A stretch of DNA of 64,000 bases, from contig NZ_JBCHVB010000006.1 of assembly GCF_039023475.1 (NCBI RefSeq), forward strand, positions 62,001-126,000, read 5' to 3'. The DNA is from Erwinia sp039023475 (GTDB lineage Bacteria > Pseudomonadota > Gammaproteobacteria > Enterobacterales > Enterobacteriaceae). How positions within the stretch are numbered: position 1 is the first letter of the stretch; the number at the start of each line of letters is the position of its first letter. Positions 34,476 to 41,871 of the stretch are shown in pieces. The notes under the pieces were generated by a model. It was not told where the DNA came from. It was given only the letters and a program-made list of their open reading frames with translations, and did no database searches. Both the position numbers and the translations under genes were made by a program.

Positions 34476-35177
34476 CTACAGATCCAGCGCCTCTTTGACA
34501 AAAGGAATGGTCAGCTTACGCTGGGCGCTGATCGAGGCGCGATCGAGTTTATCCAGCGTCTCAAACAGCGTACGCATCTCCCGGTCGAGCCTTTTCAGCA
34601 GAAAGCGCCCCACATCTTCCGGCAGCTCAAATCCGCGCAGCCTGGCGCGAAGCTGGAGCGCCTGAAGTTTGTCATCGTCCGAGAGCGGCTGCAGCCGGTA
34701 GATCTGGCCCCAGTCCAGCCGGGAGGCGAGATCGGCCAGCTTCAGATTAAGCTGGCGGGGAGGACGATCTCCGGTGATCAGCAGGCGGGTTTTGCCCGTT
34801 TCAAGAATGCGGTTATAGAGATCGAAGATCGCCATTTCCCACATTTCATCCCCGGCGATGCACTCAATATTATCGATGCAGATCAGCGCCAGCTGTTCCA
34901 TACCGTCAAGCACTTCGGGTACGAACCAGGTCCGCTTGTCGAGCGGCACGTAGCCCACCGCCTCGCCGAGCGCGGAAAGTTCAGCGCAGGCGGCATGCAG
35001 AAGGTGGCTGCGGCCGCCGCCTTCGCGGGACCAGACATAAAAATAGCTGCCGTGCTCCTGAAACAGCGCGTTTCTCAGGGCCGCAACGAGCGAAGGATTC
35101 TCTCCCGGCCAGAAGCTGGCGAAGGTTTCGTCATCGGGCAAATAAAGTGGCAGTGACAGCTGTGCCGGAGTGTTCAG
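34476..35177 (-). CDS. hda: Hda, regulator of DnaA inactivation
   Basis: The 233-aa AAA+ protein joins the DNA sliding clamp to hydrolyse DnaA-ATP. The clamp-binding motif QLSLPL is at residues 6-11. The AAA+ core includes a Walker-A-like EGGGRSHLL and Walker B LICIDNIE, and box VII-like LASRLDWG. I choose a CTG start at 35177: GAGG lies five bases upstream and it gives the E. coli length; hda of E. coli is established to start at CUG. A GTG two codons upstream (35183) is too close to that site. Confidence 0.93.
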   Translation of the reverse strand: MNTPAQLSLPLYLPDDETFASFWPGENPSLVAALRNALFQEHGSYFYVWSREGGGRSHLLHAACAELSALGEAVGYVPLDKRTWFVPEVLDGMEQLALICIDNIECIAGDEMWEMAIFDLYNRILETGKTRLLITGDRPPRQLNLKLADLASRLDWGQIYRLQPLSDDDKLQALQLRARLRGFELPEDVGRFLLKRLDREMRTLFETLDKLDRASISAQRKLTIPFVKEALDL

Positions 35178-35266
35178 AAGCACCTCAGTAGTGATCGGGC
35201 AAAATCCGGCGGAAGTTTATCACACCTTGATTGGGTTAATAAACGAAGGCCGGATCTGCCCGGCGA

Positions 35267-36544
35267 TCAGTCGCGATCCTGCGGATCGAGAATGGTTTCT
35301 TCCGGCCGGATCAGGCTAATCAGCTTAAAGATCAGGCTGAGCGAAATCCCGACGATGGTGGCCAGCGCCATGCCTTTCAGCTCCGCCGCACCAATATGCA
35401 CCGTCGCGCCGCTGACGCCAATAATCAGGATCACCGAGGTGAGAATCAGGTTTTGCGCTTTGTTGTAGTCCACTTTGGACTCAATCAGCACGCGAATACC
35501 TGAGGCACCAATCACGCCATACAGCAGCAGCGACACGCCGCCCATAACCGGTACAGGAACCGCCTGGATCGCCGCCGCGAGCTTGCCCACACAGGAAAGC
35601 AGGATCGCCAGGATTGCCGCGCCGCCAATCACCCAGGTACTGTAGACACGGGTAATGGCCATCACCCCGATATTCTCGCCGTAGGTGGTGTTGGGTGTGG
35701 AACCGAAAAAGCCGGAAAAGATGGTAGAGATCCCGTTAGCGAACATCGACCGGTGCAGCCCTGGATCTTTCAGCAGATCTTTCTTGACGATATTAGCCGT
35801 CACCACAAGGTGCCCGACATGCTCGGCAATGACCACCAGCGCGGCGGGAAGGATGGTCAGCATTGCATACCATTCAAAGCGCGGCGTATAAAAGGTGGGT
35901 AAGGCGAACCAGGGTGCAGCGACGACCGGGGCCCAGTCCACAATGCCCATCAGCCAGGAGAGCGCGTAGCCCGCCAGCACGCCGACCAGGATAGGAATAA
36001 TGGCCAGGAAGCCGCGGAACAGCACCGATCCAAACACCGTAACGGCCAGCGTCACCATCGAAATGGTAATGGTTGTGCCATCGACCGCCGCGCCATTTGC
36101 CGGCAGCAGCCCGGCCATATTCGCCGCCACGCCCGCCAGCTCCAGGCCGATCACCGCCACGATGGCGCCCATCGCCGCCGGGGGAAACATCACGTCCAGC
36201 CAGCCCGTTCCGGCTTTCTTAACGATTAAAGCCACCAGGCAGAACAGCACGCCGCAAAGGATGAACCCGCCCAGCGCGACCTCATAGCCCAGCGGCAGCA
36301 GCAGCAGCACGGGTGAGATAAAGGCAAAGCTGGAGCCGAGATAGGCCGGAATTTTCCCTTTGCAGATAAACAGATAGAGCAGCGTGCCGATGCCGTTGAA
36401 CAGCAGTACGGTGGCGGGATTAATATGGAACAGGATAGGCACCAGCACCGTCGCGCCGAACATGGCAAACAGATGCTGGAAGCTGAGTGGAATGGTTTGC
36501 AGCAGCGGTGGCCGCTCGCTAACGCCAATAGCGCGACGCGTCAT
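35267..36544 (-). CDS. uraA: UraA, uracil:proton symporter
   Basis: The 425-aa NAT/NCS2 transporter has fourteen membrane spans and imports uracil. Substrate and proton residues are visible in VIAEHVGH (Glu and His near 241-245) and NTTYGENIGV (Glu near 290), with the NAT signature near 325-345. The ATG follows GAGGATATT. It is downstream of upp, and a terminator-like hairpin lies between them. Confidence 0.96.
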   Translation of the reverse strand: MTRRAIGVSERPPLLQTIPLSFQHLFAMFGATVLVPILFHINPATVLLFNGIGTLLYLFICKGKIPAYLGSSFAFISPVLLLLPLGYEVALGGFILCGVLFCLVALIVKKAGTGWLDVMFPPAAMGAIVAVIGLELAGVAANMAGLLPANGAAVDGTTITISMVTLAVTVFGSVLFRGFLAIIPILVGVLAGYALSWLMGIVDWAPVVAAPWFALPTFYTPRFEWYAMLTILPAALVVIAEHVGHLVVTANIVKKDLLKDPGLHRSMFANGISTIFSGFFGSTPNTTYGENIGVMAITRVYSTWVIGGAAILAILLSCVGKLAAAIQAVPVPVMGGVSLLLYGVIGASGIRVLIESKVDYNKAQNLILTSVILIIGVSGATVHIGAAELKGMALATIVGISLSLIFKLISLIRPEETILDPQDRD

Positions 36545-36567
36545 AATATCCTCTTTATTTTACCCAA

Positions 36568-36593
36568 TAAAAAGCCGACGCTGCGGTCGGCTT
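36568..36593 (-). terminator. Attenuator-like hairpin between upp and uraA
   Basis: The perfect stem aagccgac/gtcggctt (36572-36593), with a 6-nt loop, is followed by TTTTTATT on the minus strand. It lies only about 25 bp before the uraA ATG and likely reduces read-through from upp. Confidence 0.8.
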
Positions 36594-36833
36594 AAGACGT
36601 AATCATTTACCTGTTTAACCCGTAAAGACGGATTAGCGGTTTTAGTCCAGCCGTTATCGTCGCCGTCAGTCTGGCCCCTGACAGCACACAGGAAGCGCAG
36701 CGTACGCAAAGTCCGTGAGGATTATTCGCGTTGCTCGCCCTGCGGACCGTATTGCAGACGTTCAAAATGCTAAAGCATCCTGTCCGGGCGCTACCGGGAT
36801 TCAAAAGGGCAAGTAAGACAGGCTGGATCATGC

Positions 36834-37460
36834 TTATTTGGTACCGAAGATCTTATCGCCCGCGTCGCCAAGGCCCGGAATGATATAGCCCTTCTCATTC
36901 AGACCCTGATCCACCGAGGCGGTGTAGAGCTCTACGTCCGGATGCGCCTTCTCCAGCGCGGCGATCCCTTCCGGTGCCGCGACCAGCACCAGCACCTTGA
37001 TACTGGTGCAGCCCGCTTTTTTCAGCAGGTCGATAGTGGCGATCATCGAACCGCCGGTGGCGAGCATCGGGTCCACTACCAGTGCCATACGCTCTTCAAT
37101 ATTGGAAACCAGCTTCTGGAAGTAAGGCACCGGCTCCAGCGTCTCTTCATCGCGGTAGACGCCAACCACGCTGATACGGGCGCTCGGTACGTGCTCCAGC
37201 ACGCCTTCCATCATGCCCAGGCCCGCACGCAGGATCGGCACTACGGTAATCTTTTTACCCTTAATCTGCTCAATAGAGACAGGGCCGTTCCAGCCTTCGA
37301 TGGTTACCGTCTCGGTTTCCAGATCGGAGGTCGCTTCATAAGTCAGCAGGCTTCCCACTTCAGAGGCAAGTTCACGAAAACGCTTGGTGCTTACGTCATG
37401 TTCACGCATCAGGCCCAGTTTATGTTTGACCAGCGGGTGTTTGACTTCCACGATCTTCAT
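36834..37460 (-). CDS. upp: Upp, uracil phosphoribosyltransferase
   Basis: The 208-aa enzyme makes UMP from uracil and PRPP, salvaging uracil brought in by UraA. The PRPP-binding loop is LVVDPMLATGGSM near residues 127-139 and the uracil flap is GYIIPGLGDAGD near the C-terminus. Length and sequence match E. coli. It is divergent from purM across a 239-bp regulatory region. Confidence 0.97.
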   Translation of the reverse strand: MKIVEVKHPLVKHKLGLMREHDVSTKRFRELASEVGSLLTYEATSDLETETVTIEGWNGPVSIEQIKGKKITVVPILRAGLGMMEGVLEHVPSARISVVGVYRDEETLEPVPYFQKLVSNIEERMALVVDPMLATGGSMIATIDLLKKAGCTSIKVLVLVAAPEGIAALEKAHPDVELYTASVDQGLNEKGYIIPGLGDAGDKIFGTK

Positions 37461-37503
37461 TCTTTTACTCCCGGAGTGTTAAGCTGCAAAAAAAAATCGC
37501 GAG

Positions 37504-37509
37504 ATTATA
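37504..37509 (-). promoter_or_regulatory. upp promoter -10
   Basis: On the minus strand this is a consensus TATAAT, 44 bp upstream of the upp ATG. The matching -35 (ATGGCG at 17-bp spacing) is poor. Confidence 0.5.
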
Positions 37510-37620
37510 GCGCCCTTTCTGCGCTACGCCATATCACTTAATGCAACTTCTGCAAAATCCTGCACTATTTAATAAGAATTGGCTAAAATTCAGCAATCCG
37601 CAATGCGTCAAAGAAGGCAC

Positions 37621-37636
37621 TCGCAAACGTTTGCCT
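37621..37636 (+). promoter_or_regulatory. PurR operator of purMN
   Basis: The centre GCAAACGTTTGC (37623-37634) is a perfect 12-bp palindrome and matches the core of the PurR consensus exactly. It lies 64-79 bp before the purM GTG. PurR control of purMN is established in E. coli. Confidence 0.9.
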
Positions 37637-37699
37637 GCGCTGATAGAATTGCCGCGCTTTATACTAACCACCAACCGCAAACCGCGTGGGGATTTCGCA

Positions 37700-38740
37700 G
37701 TGACCGACAAAACCTCTCTCAGCTACAAAGACGCCGGCGTAGACATCGACGCGGGCAATGCGTTAGTCGATCGTATTAAGGGCGTGGTGAAAAAGACCCG
37801 TCGTCCGGAAGTGATGGGCGGACTGGGCGGTTTCGGCGCGCTTTGTGCGCTGCCGCAAAAATACCGCGAGCCCGTGCTGGTCTCCGGCACAGATGGCGTC
37901 GGCACCAAGCTGCGTCTCGCCATGGATTTGAAACGTCACGATACCATCGGTATCGATCTGGTTGCGATGTGCGTCAATGACCTGGTAGTACAGGGAGCCG
38001 AACCGCTTTTCTTCCTCGACTACTATGCGACCGGCAAGCTGGATGTGGATATCGCCGCCAGCGTGATTACCGGCATTGCGGAAGGCTGCTCGCAGTCCGG
38101 CTGCGCGCTGGTTGGCGGCGAGACCGCAGAAATGCCGGGGATGTATCACGGCGAAGATTATGACGTGGCGGGCTTCTGCGTCGGCGTGGTGGAAAAATCA
38201 GAAATCATTGACGGCAGTAAGGTTCAGGATGGCGACGTACTGATTGCCCTCGGCTCCAGCGGCCCTCACTCCAACGGTTACTCACTGGTGCGTAAGATTC
38301 TGGAGGTCAGCCAGACCGATCCGGAAACCACCCAGCTGGAAGGGAAACCGCTGGCGGATCACCTGCTCGCCCCAACCCGCATCTACGTAAAAAATATCCT
38401 CAGCCTGATTGAGCAGGTCGACGTTCACGCCATCTGTCACCTGACCGGCGGCGGCTTCTGGGAGAATATTCCCCGCGTGCTGCCGGAAAATACCCAGGCG
38501 GTGCTTTCCGAGTCGAGCTGGCAGTGGCCGGCCGTCTTCAGCTGGATGCAGCAGGCGGGCAACGTCAGCCGCTTTGAAATGTACCGTACCTTTAACTGCG
38601 GCGTCGGCATGGTCATTGCGCTTGGCGCCAGCGAAGCGGATAAAGCGATCCAGCTGATGCAGGACGCGGGCGAAACCGCCTGGAAAATCGGCACGATCAA
38701 AGCATCCAGCGCCGAAGAACGTGTGGTCATCAACGCATGA
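37700..38740 (+). CDS. purM: PurM, AIR synthetase
   Basis: The 346-aa enzyme cyclises FGAM to AIR in purine synthesis. Family motifs include SGTDGVGTKLRLA near 60 and GGGFWENIPRVLP near 250. GTG at 37700 is chosen: GGGGA lies eight bases upstream and TDKTSLSYKDAGVDI follows as in E. coli. The frame runs open to 37541, but that would place the PurR operator inside the gene. It overlaps purN by four bases. Confidence 0.97.
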   Translation: MTDKTSLSYKDAGVDIDAGNALVDRIKGVVKKTRRPEVMGGLGGFGALCALPQKYREPVLVSGTDGVGTKLRLAMDLKRHDTIGIDLVAMCVNDLVVQGAEPLFFLDYYATGKLDVDIAASVITGIAEGCSQSGCALVGGETAEMPGMYHGEDYDVAGFCVGVVEKSEIIDGSKVQDGDVLIALGSSGPHSNGYSLVRKILEVSQTDPETTQLEGKPLADHLLAPTRIYVKNILSLIEQVDVHAICHLTGGGFWENIPRVLPENTQAVLSESSWQWPAVFSWMQQAGNVSRFEMYRTFNCGVGMVIALGASEADKAIQLMQDAGETAWKIGTIKASSAEERVVINA

Positions 38741-39375
38741 AGCGGCTGGTGGTGCTGATCTCCGGTCAGGGAAGCAACCTTGGGGCGCTCCTGAGCGCCT
38801 GTCAGCAGGGACGCATCCCCGGCAGCGTCGCCGCCGTGTTCAGCAATAAGGCGGACGCTTATGGCCTGACGCGGGCGCGTGAGGCGGGCGTTCCCGCCCA
38901 CGCGCTGGCGGCCTCGCAGTTCGCCGATCGTGAAGCCTTCGATCGCCAGCTGATGCAGGAGATCGACGCTTACGCGCCCGACCTGGTGGTGCTGGCGGGC
39001 TATATGCGCATTCTCAGCCCTGCCTTTGTTGCACGCTATGCTGGCCGGATGCTGAATATCCACCCTTCCCTGCTGCCGAAGTATCCCGGTCTGCACACGC
39101 ACCGTCAGGCGATCGAGAACGGTGACGAAGAGCACGGCACATCGGTGCACTTTGTCACCGACCAGCTTGATGGCGGACCGGTGATCCTTCAGGCGAAAGT
39201 GCCGGTATTTGCTGACGATACGGAAGATGAGGTCAATGCGCGCGTTCAGCATCAGGAGCACGCTATCTATCCGCTGGTGGTGGGATGGTTCCTGGAAGGC
39301 CGTCTGGCCATGCGTGACGATGCGGCCTGGCTGGATGGAATAAAGCTGCCGCCTGAAGGCCATGCCTGGGAGTGA
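38737..39375 (+). CDS. purN: PurN, GAR transformylase
   Basis: The 212-aa enzyme formylates GAR using 10-formyl-tetrahydrofolate. The GAR site is SGQGSNLGALL near residue 9, the catalytic Asn and His are in NIHPSLLPKYPG (near 106-108), and the Asp lies in VTDQLDGG near 144. The ATGA overlap with purM couples the two. A terminator follows. In E. coli ppk comes later on this strand; here a pst operon intervenes. Confidence 0.97.
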   Translation: MKRLVVLISGQGSNLGALLSACQQGRIPGSVAAVFSNKADAYGLTRAREAGVPAHALAASQFADREAFDRQLMQEIDAYAPDLVVLAGYMRILSPAFVARYAGRMLNIHPSLLPKYPGLHTHRQAIENGDEEHGTSVHFVTDQLDGGPVILQAKVPVFADDTEDEVNARVQHQEHAIYPLVVGWFLEGRLAMRDDAAWLDGIKLPPEGHAWE

Positions 39376-39406
39376 TCCCGGCCACGACGCTGACAGGCTC
39401 TCCGCT

Positions 39407-39435
39407 AAGGGTGAATCGCTGATTCACCCTTTTTT
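39407..39435 (+). terminator. purMN terminator
   Basis: A 10-bp stem agggtgaatc-gct-gattcaccct (39408-39430) is followed by T6. Its T-run touches the stop codon of the convergent pstB-like gene. Confidence 0.92.
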
Positions 39436-40202
39436 CAGCCGTAGCGCCCGGTAATGTAATCCTCAGTACGCCGCTGCTTCGGCGTGGTAAAGATCGCATC
39501 CGTTTCATCAAACTCCACCACGCTTCCCTGATGCATAAACGCCGTGTAATCAGAAACCCGCGCCGCCTGCTGCATATTGTGCGTCACCAGAATCAGCGTG
39601 AAGTGTTGCTTCAGCGTACTCATCAACTCTTCTATCACCAGCGTGGAGATTGGGTCCAGCGCTGAGGTCGGTTCGTCGAGCAGCAGCACTTCCGGCTCAA
39701 TGGCAATCGCTCTGGCGATCACCAGCCGCTGCTGCTGGCCGCTGGAAAGGGTCAGCGCATTCTGCCAGAGGTTATCTTTCACCTCGCCCCACAGCGCCGC
39801 CGCGCGCAGCGCCCGCTCCACCGTCTCATCCAGCACGCGACGATCGCGTACGCCCTGCAAGCGCAGCCCGTAGACCACGTTTTCATAAATCGTTTTTGGA
39901 AAGGGATTCGGGCGCTGGAAAACCATGCCGACCCGGCGGCGAAGCGCGGCCAGATCCTGGCGCGGATTGAGGATTGATTCACCATTCAGCAAAATATTGC
40001 CCTCCGTCCGGCAGCCATCGATCAGATCGTTCATGCGGTTAACGCAGCGCAGCAGCGTCGATTTGCCGCAGCCGGAAGGGCCAATCAGGGCGGTGACCCG
40101 GTTTTTCGGCACCGCCATGCTGATACCGTTCAGCGCCTGTTTATCGCCATACCACAGCGAAAGGTTTTCCAGCACCAGGGCTCTTTCCAGATCGTCAGGC
40201 AT
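39435..40202 (-). CDS. pstB: PstB-like phosphate ABC transporter ATPase
   Basis: The 255-aa ABC ATPase has Walker A GPSGCGKSTLLRCVNRMNDL, signature LSSGQQQRL, Walker B VLLLDEPTSALDP and the H-loop VTHNMQQAARVSDYTAF. The NRMNDLI stretch after Walker A is characteristic of PstB. The signature has Ser-Ser-Gly-Gln where LSGGQ is usual. It is the last gene of a pstC-pstA-pstB run and starts 22 bp after pstA. It is likely a second Pst system, since enterobacteria carry pstSCAB-phoU elsewhere. Confidence 0.88.
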   Translation of the reverse strand: MPDDLERALVLENLSLWYGDKQALNGISMAVPKNRVTALIGPSGCGKSTLLRCVNRMNDLIDGCRTEGNILLNGESILNPRQDLAALRRRVGMVFQRPNPFPKTIYENVVYGLRLQGVRDRRVLDETVERALRAAALWGEVKDNLWQNALTLSSGQQQRLVIARAIAIEPEVLLLDEPTSALDPISTLVIEELMSTLKQHFTLILVTHNMQQAARVSDYTAFMHQGSVVEFDETDAIFTTPKQRRTEDYITGRYG

Positions 40203-40224
40203 TACAGTTCTCTCACAGTCAGGT

Positions 40225-41871
40225 TCAGTTCATCAGGGCGCGATAACGCTCGCGCAGGCGGTGGCGAAGCCCCATCGCCAGCAGATTGAGCGACAAAATA
40301 ATCAGGACCAGCAGCAGCGCGGTGGCGAAGACCAGTGGCCGATCCGCCTGGGCGTCCGGGCTCTGAAAGGCCAGATCGTAAATCTGGAACCCAAGGTGCA
40401 TAAATTTACGGTCAAGATGCAGATAGGGGAAGACGGCATCTACCGGCAGCTCCGGCACCATTTTCACCACGCCCACCAGCATCAGCGGCGCCGTTTCGCC
40501 CGCCGCCCGTGCAACGGCCAGGATCAGGCCGGTGAGCATCGCCGGTACCGCCAGCGGCAGCGTGACGTGCCACAGCGTTTCCGCCCACGTCGCGCCGAGC
40601 GCCAGTGAACCCTGCCGCAGCGACGGGGGAATGCGCGACAGCCCCTCTTCGGTGGCGACAATCACTACCGGCAGCGTCAGCAGCGCCAGCGTCAGCGACG
40701 CCCAGAGCAGCCCCGGCGTGCCAAAGGTTGGCGCAGGTAAGGAGGAGGAAAAGAAGAGCTTGTCCAGGCTTCCGCCTATCAGCCAGACAAAAAAGCCCAG
40801 GCCAAAGACGCCGTAAACGATGGAAGGCACGCCCGCCAGATTCACCACGGCAATGCGCACTAGCCGGGTTATCAGGCCGTTCCCGGCATATTCATGCAGC
40901 CAGATGGCGGCAATAACGCCCAGCGGCATCACGACGATCGACATCAGCAGCACCATCAGCACCGTGCCGAAAATGGCCGGAAATACGCCGCTGTTCCCAA
41001 GGCTGTCGCCGGGTGAGTTGCTGACAAAATGCCAGAGCTGTCGGGCAAAGTGCTGCCACTTTTCGCCGTAGCTCATAGTGTTGGGTGACCAGGCGGCCAG
41101 GATCTGGTTAAGCGGGATCTGATGTTGCTGTCCATTGACGTCGCGCAGAACCAGTACCGTACGCTCGATTTCACCGCCCAGCTCCTGCAATTGCTGGGCG
41201 CGCTGGGTAAACTGGCGCTGTAGTTCCGCGTTGTCCGCCTGGTAAATCGATTCTGCCTGAGCGCTGTATTCCCCCGCGCTCTGTAACTGCTGGCGCTGTA
41301 ACGCCAGCTTGCGCATCTCGCTGTTAAGGCGAGCCATGCTGACCTGGCGCAGCCTGTCGGCCTCCGCCTGCCGCTCACGGGTCTGTTTAATGCGATCCTG
41401 GAGCGTCAGCGCCAGATCTTTCGCCACCAGCGGCTGCCCCTTCTCCAGCAGGCCATCAAACCAGCCGTAGGCCATGCCGCCCACGCGTCTTTGCAGGACG
41501 ATCGCGCCCGCAGGCCGCTCCCGCTGAATAATGCGGCTGCTGAGCACGCTGTGAAAATCGGATTTGGCAAAATCCCGGTTGCCGGTTTTGATCAGATAGC
41601 GCTTAACCTCATCCGGCAGCGCCTCCGCGTCAGGCATGCCGCTGGCTGCCAGCCGCTCCCGCGAGACGACCTGCGACTGGACGATTTCCCCCAGTAGCTG
41701 TGTCGAACCGACCGGTTGCTGAAGGGTAAAAAGCGTGACGGGATGCGGCCAGAAATAGCGCAGCCCCTGCCAGCCCAGCAGGGCTATCAGCAGCGTAAAG
41801 GCGAGCAGGCTGACCGCAACGGCTCCGCCCGTCAGCCAGCGCCAGCGATCGTTTTTGCTGGCTGCGCTCAT
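40225..41871 (-). CDS. pstA: PstA-like phosphate permease, enlarged
   Basis: The 548-aa permease is about twice the size of E. coli PstA. TM1 is at residues 15-36. Residues about 60-280 form a periplasmic insertion, whose middle (about 155-245) is a predicted coiled coil rich in Gln, Arg and Glu. The permease core follows from about 300, with the PstA-type ABC loop SLALGATWAETLWHVTLP and AVARAAGETAPLMLVG. Large PstA proteins of this kind are known in Vibrio and Pseudomonas. It overlaps pstC by four bases. Confidence 0.85.
   Translation of the reverse strand: MSAASKNDRWRWLTGGAVAVSLLAFTLLIALLGWQGLRYFWPHPVTLFTLQQPVGSTQLLGEIVQSQVVSRERLAASGMPDAEALPDEVKRYLIKTGNRDFAKSDFHSVLSSRIIQRERPAGAIVLQRRVGGMAYGWFDGLLEKGQPLVAKDLALTLQDRIKQTRERQAEADRLRQVSMARLNSEMRKLALQRQQLQSAGEYSAQAESIYQADNAELQRQFTQRAQQLQELGGEIERTVLVLRDVNGQQHQIPLNQILAAWSPNTMSYGEKWQHFARQLWHFVSNSPGDSLGNSGVFPAIFGTVLMVLLMSIVVMPLGVIAAIWLHEYAGNGLITRLVRIAVVNLAGVPSIVYGVFGLGFFVWLIGGSLDKLFFSSSLPAPTFGTPGLLWASLTLALLTLPVVIVATEEGLSRIPPSLRQGSLALGATWAETLWHVTLPLAVPAMLTGLILAVARAAGETAPLMLVGVVKMVPELPVDAVFPYLHLDRKFMHLGFQIYDLAFQSPDAQADRPLVFATALLLVLIILSLNLLAMGLRHRLRERYRALMN

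Noticed and set aside
36607..36831. 74-codon minus-strand frame between upp and uraA
   Set aside because: No ribosome site, no recognisable family, and it lies in the transcribed spacer of an operon; I judge it chance.
37541..37699. 53-codon N-terminal extension of purM
   Set aside because: It runs through the perfect PurR operator and promoter, and GTG 37700 has a good ribosome site and matches the family N-terminus.
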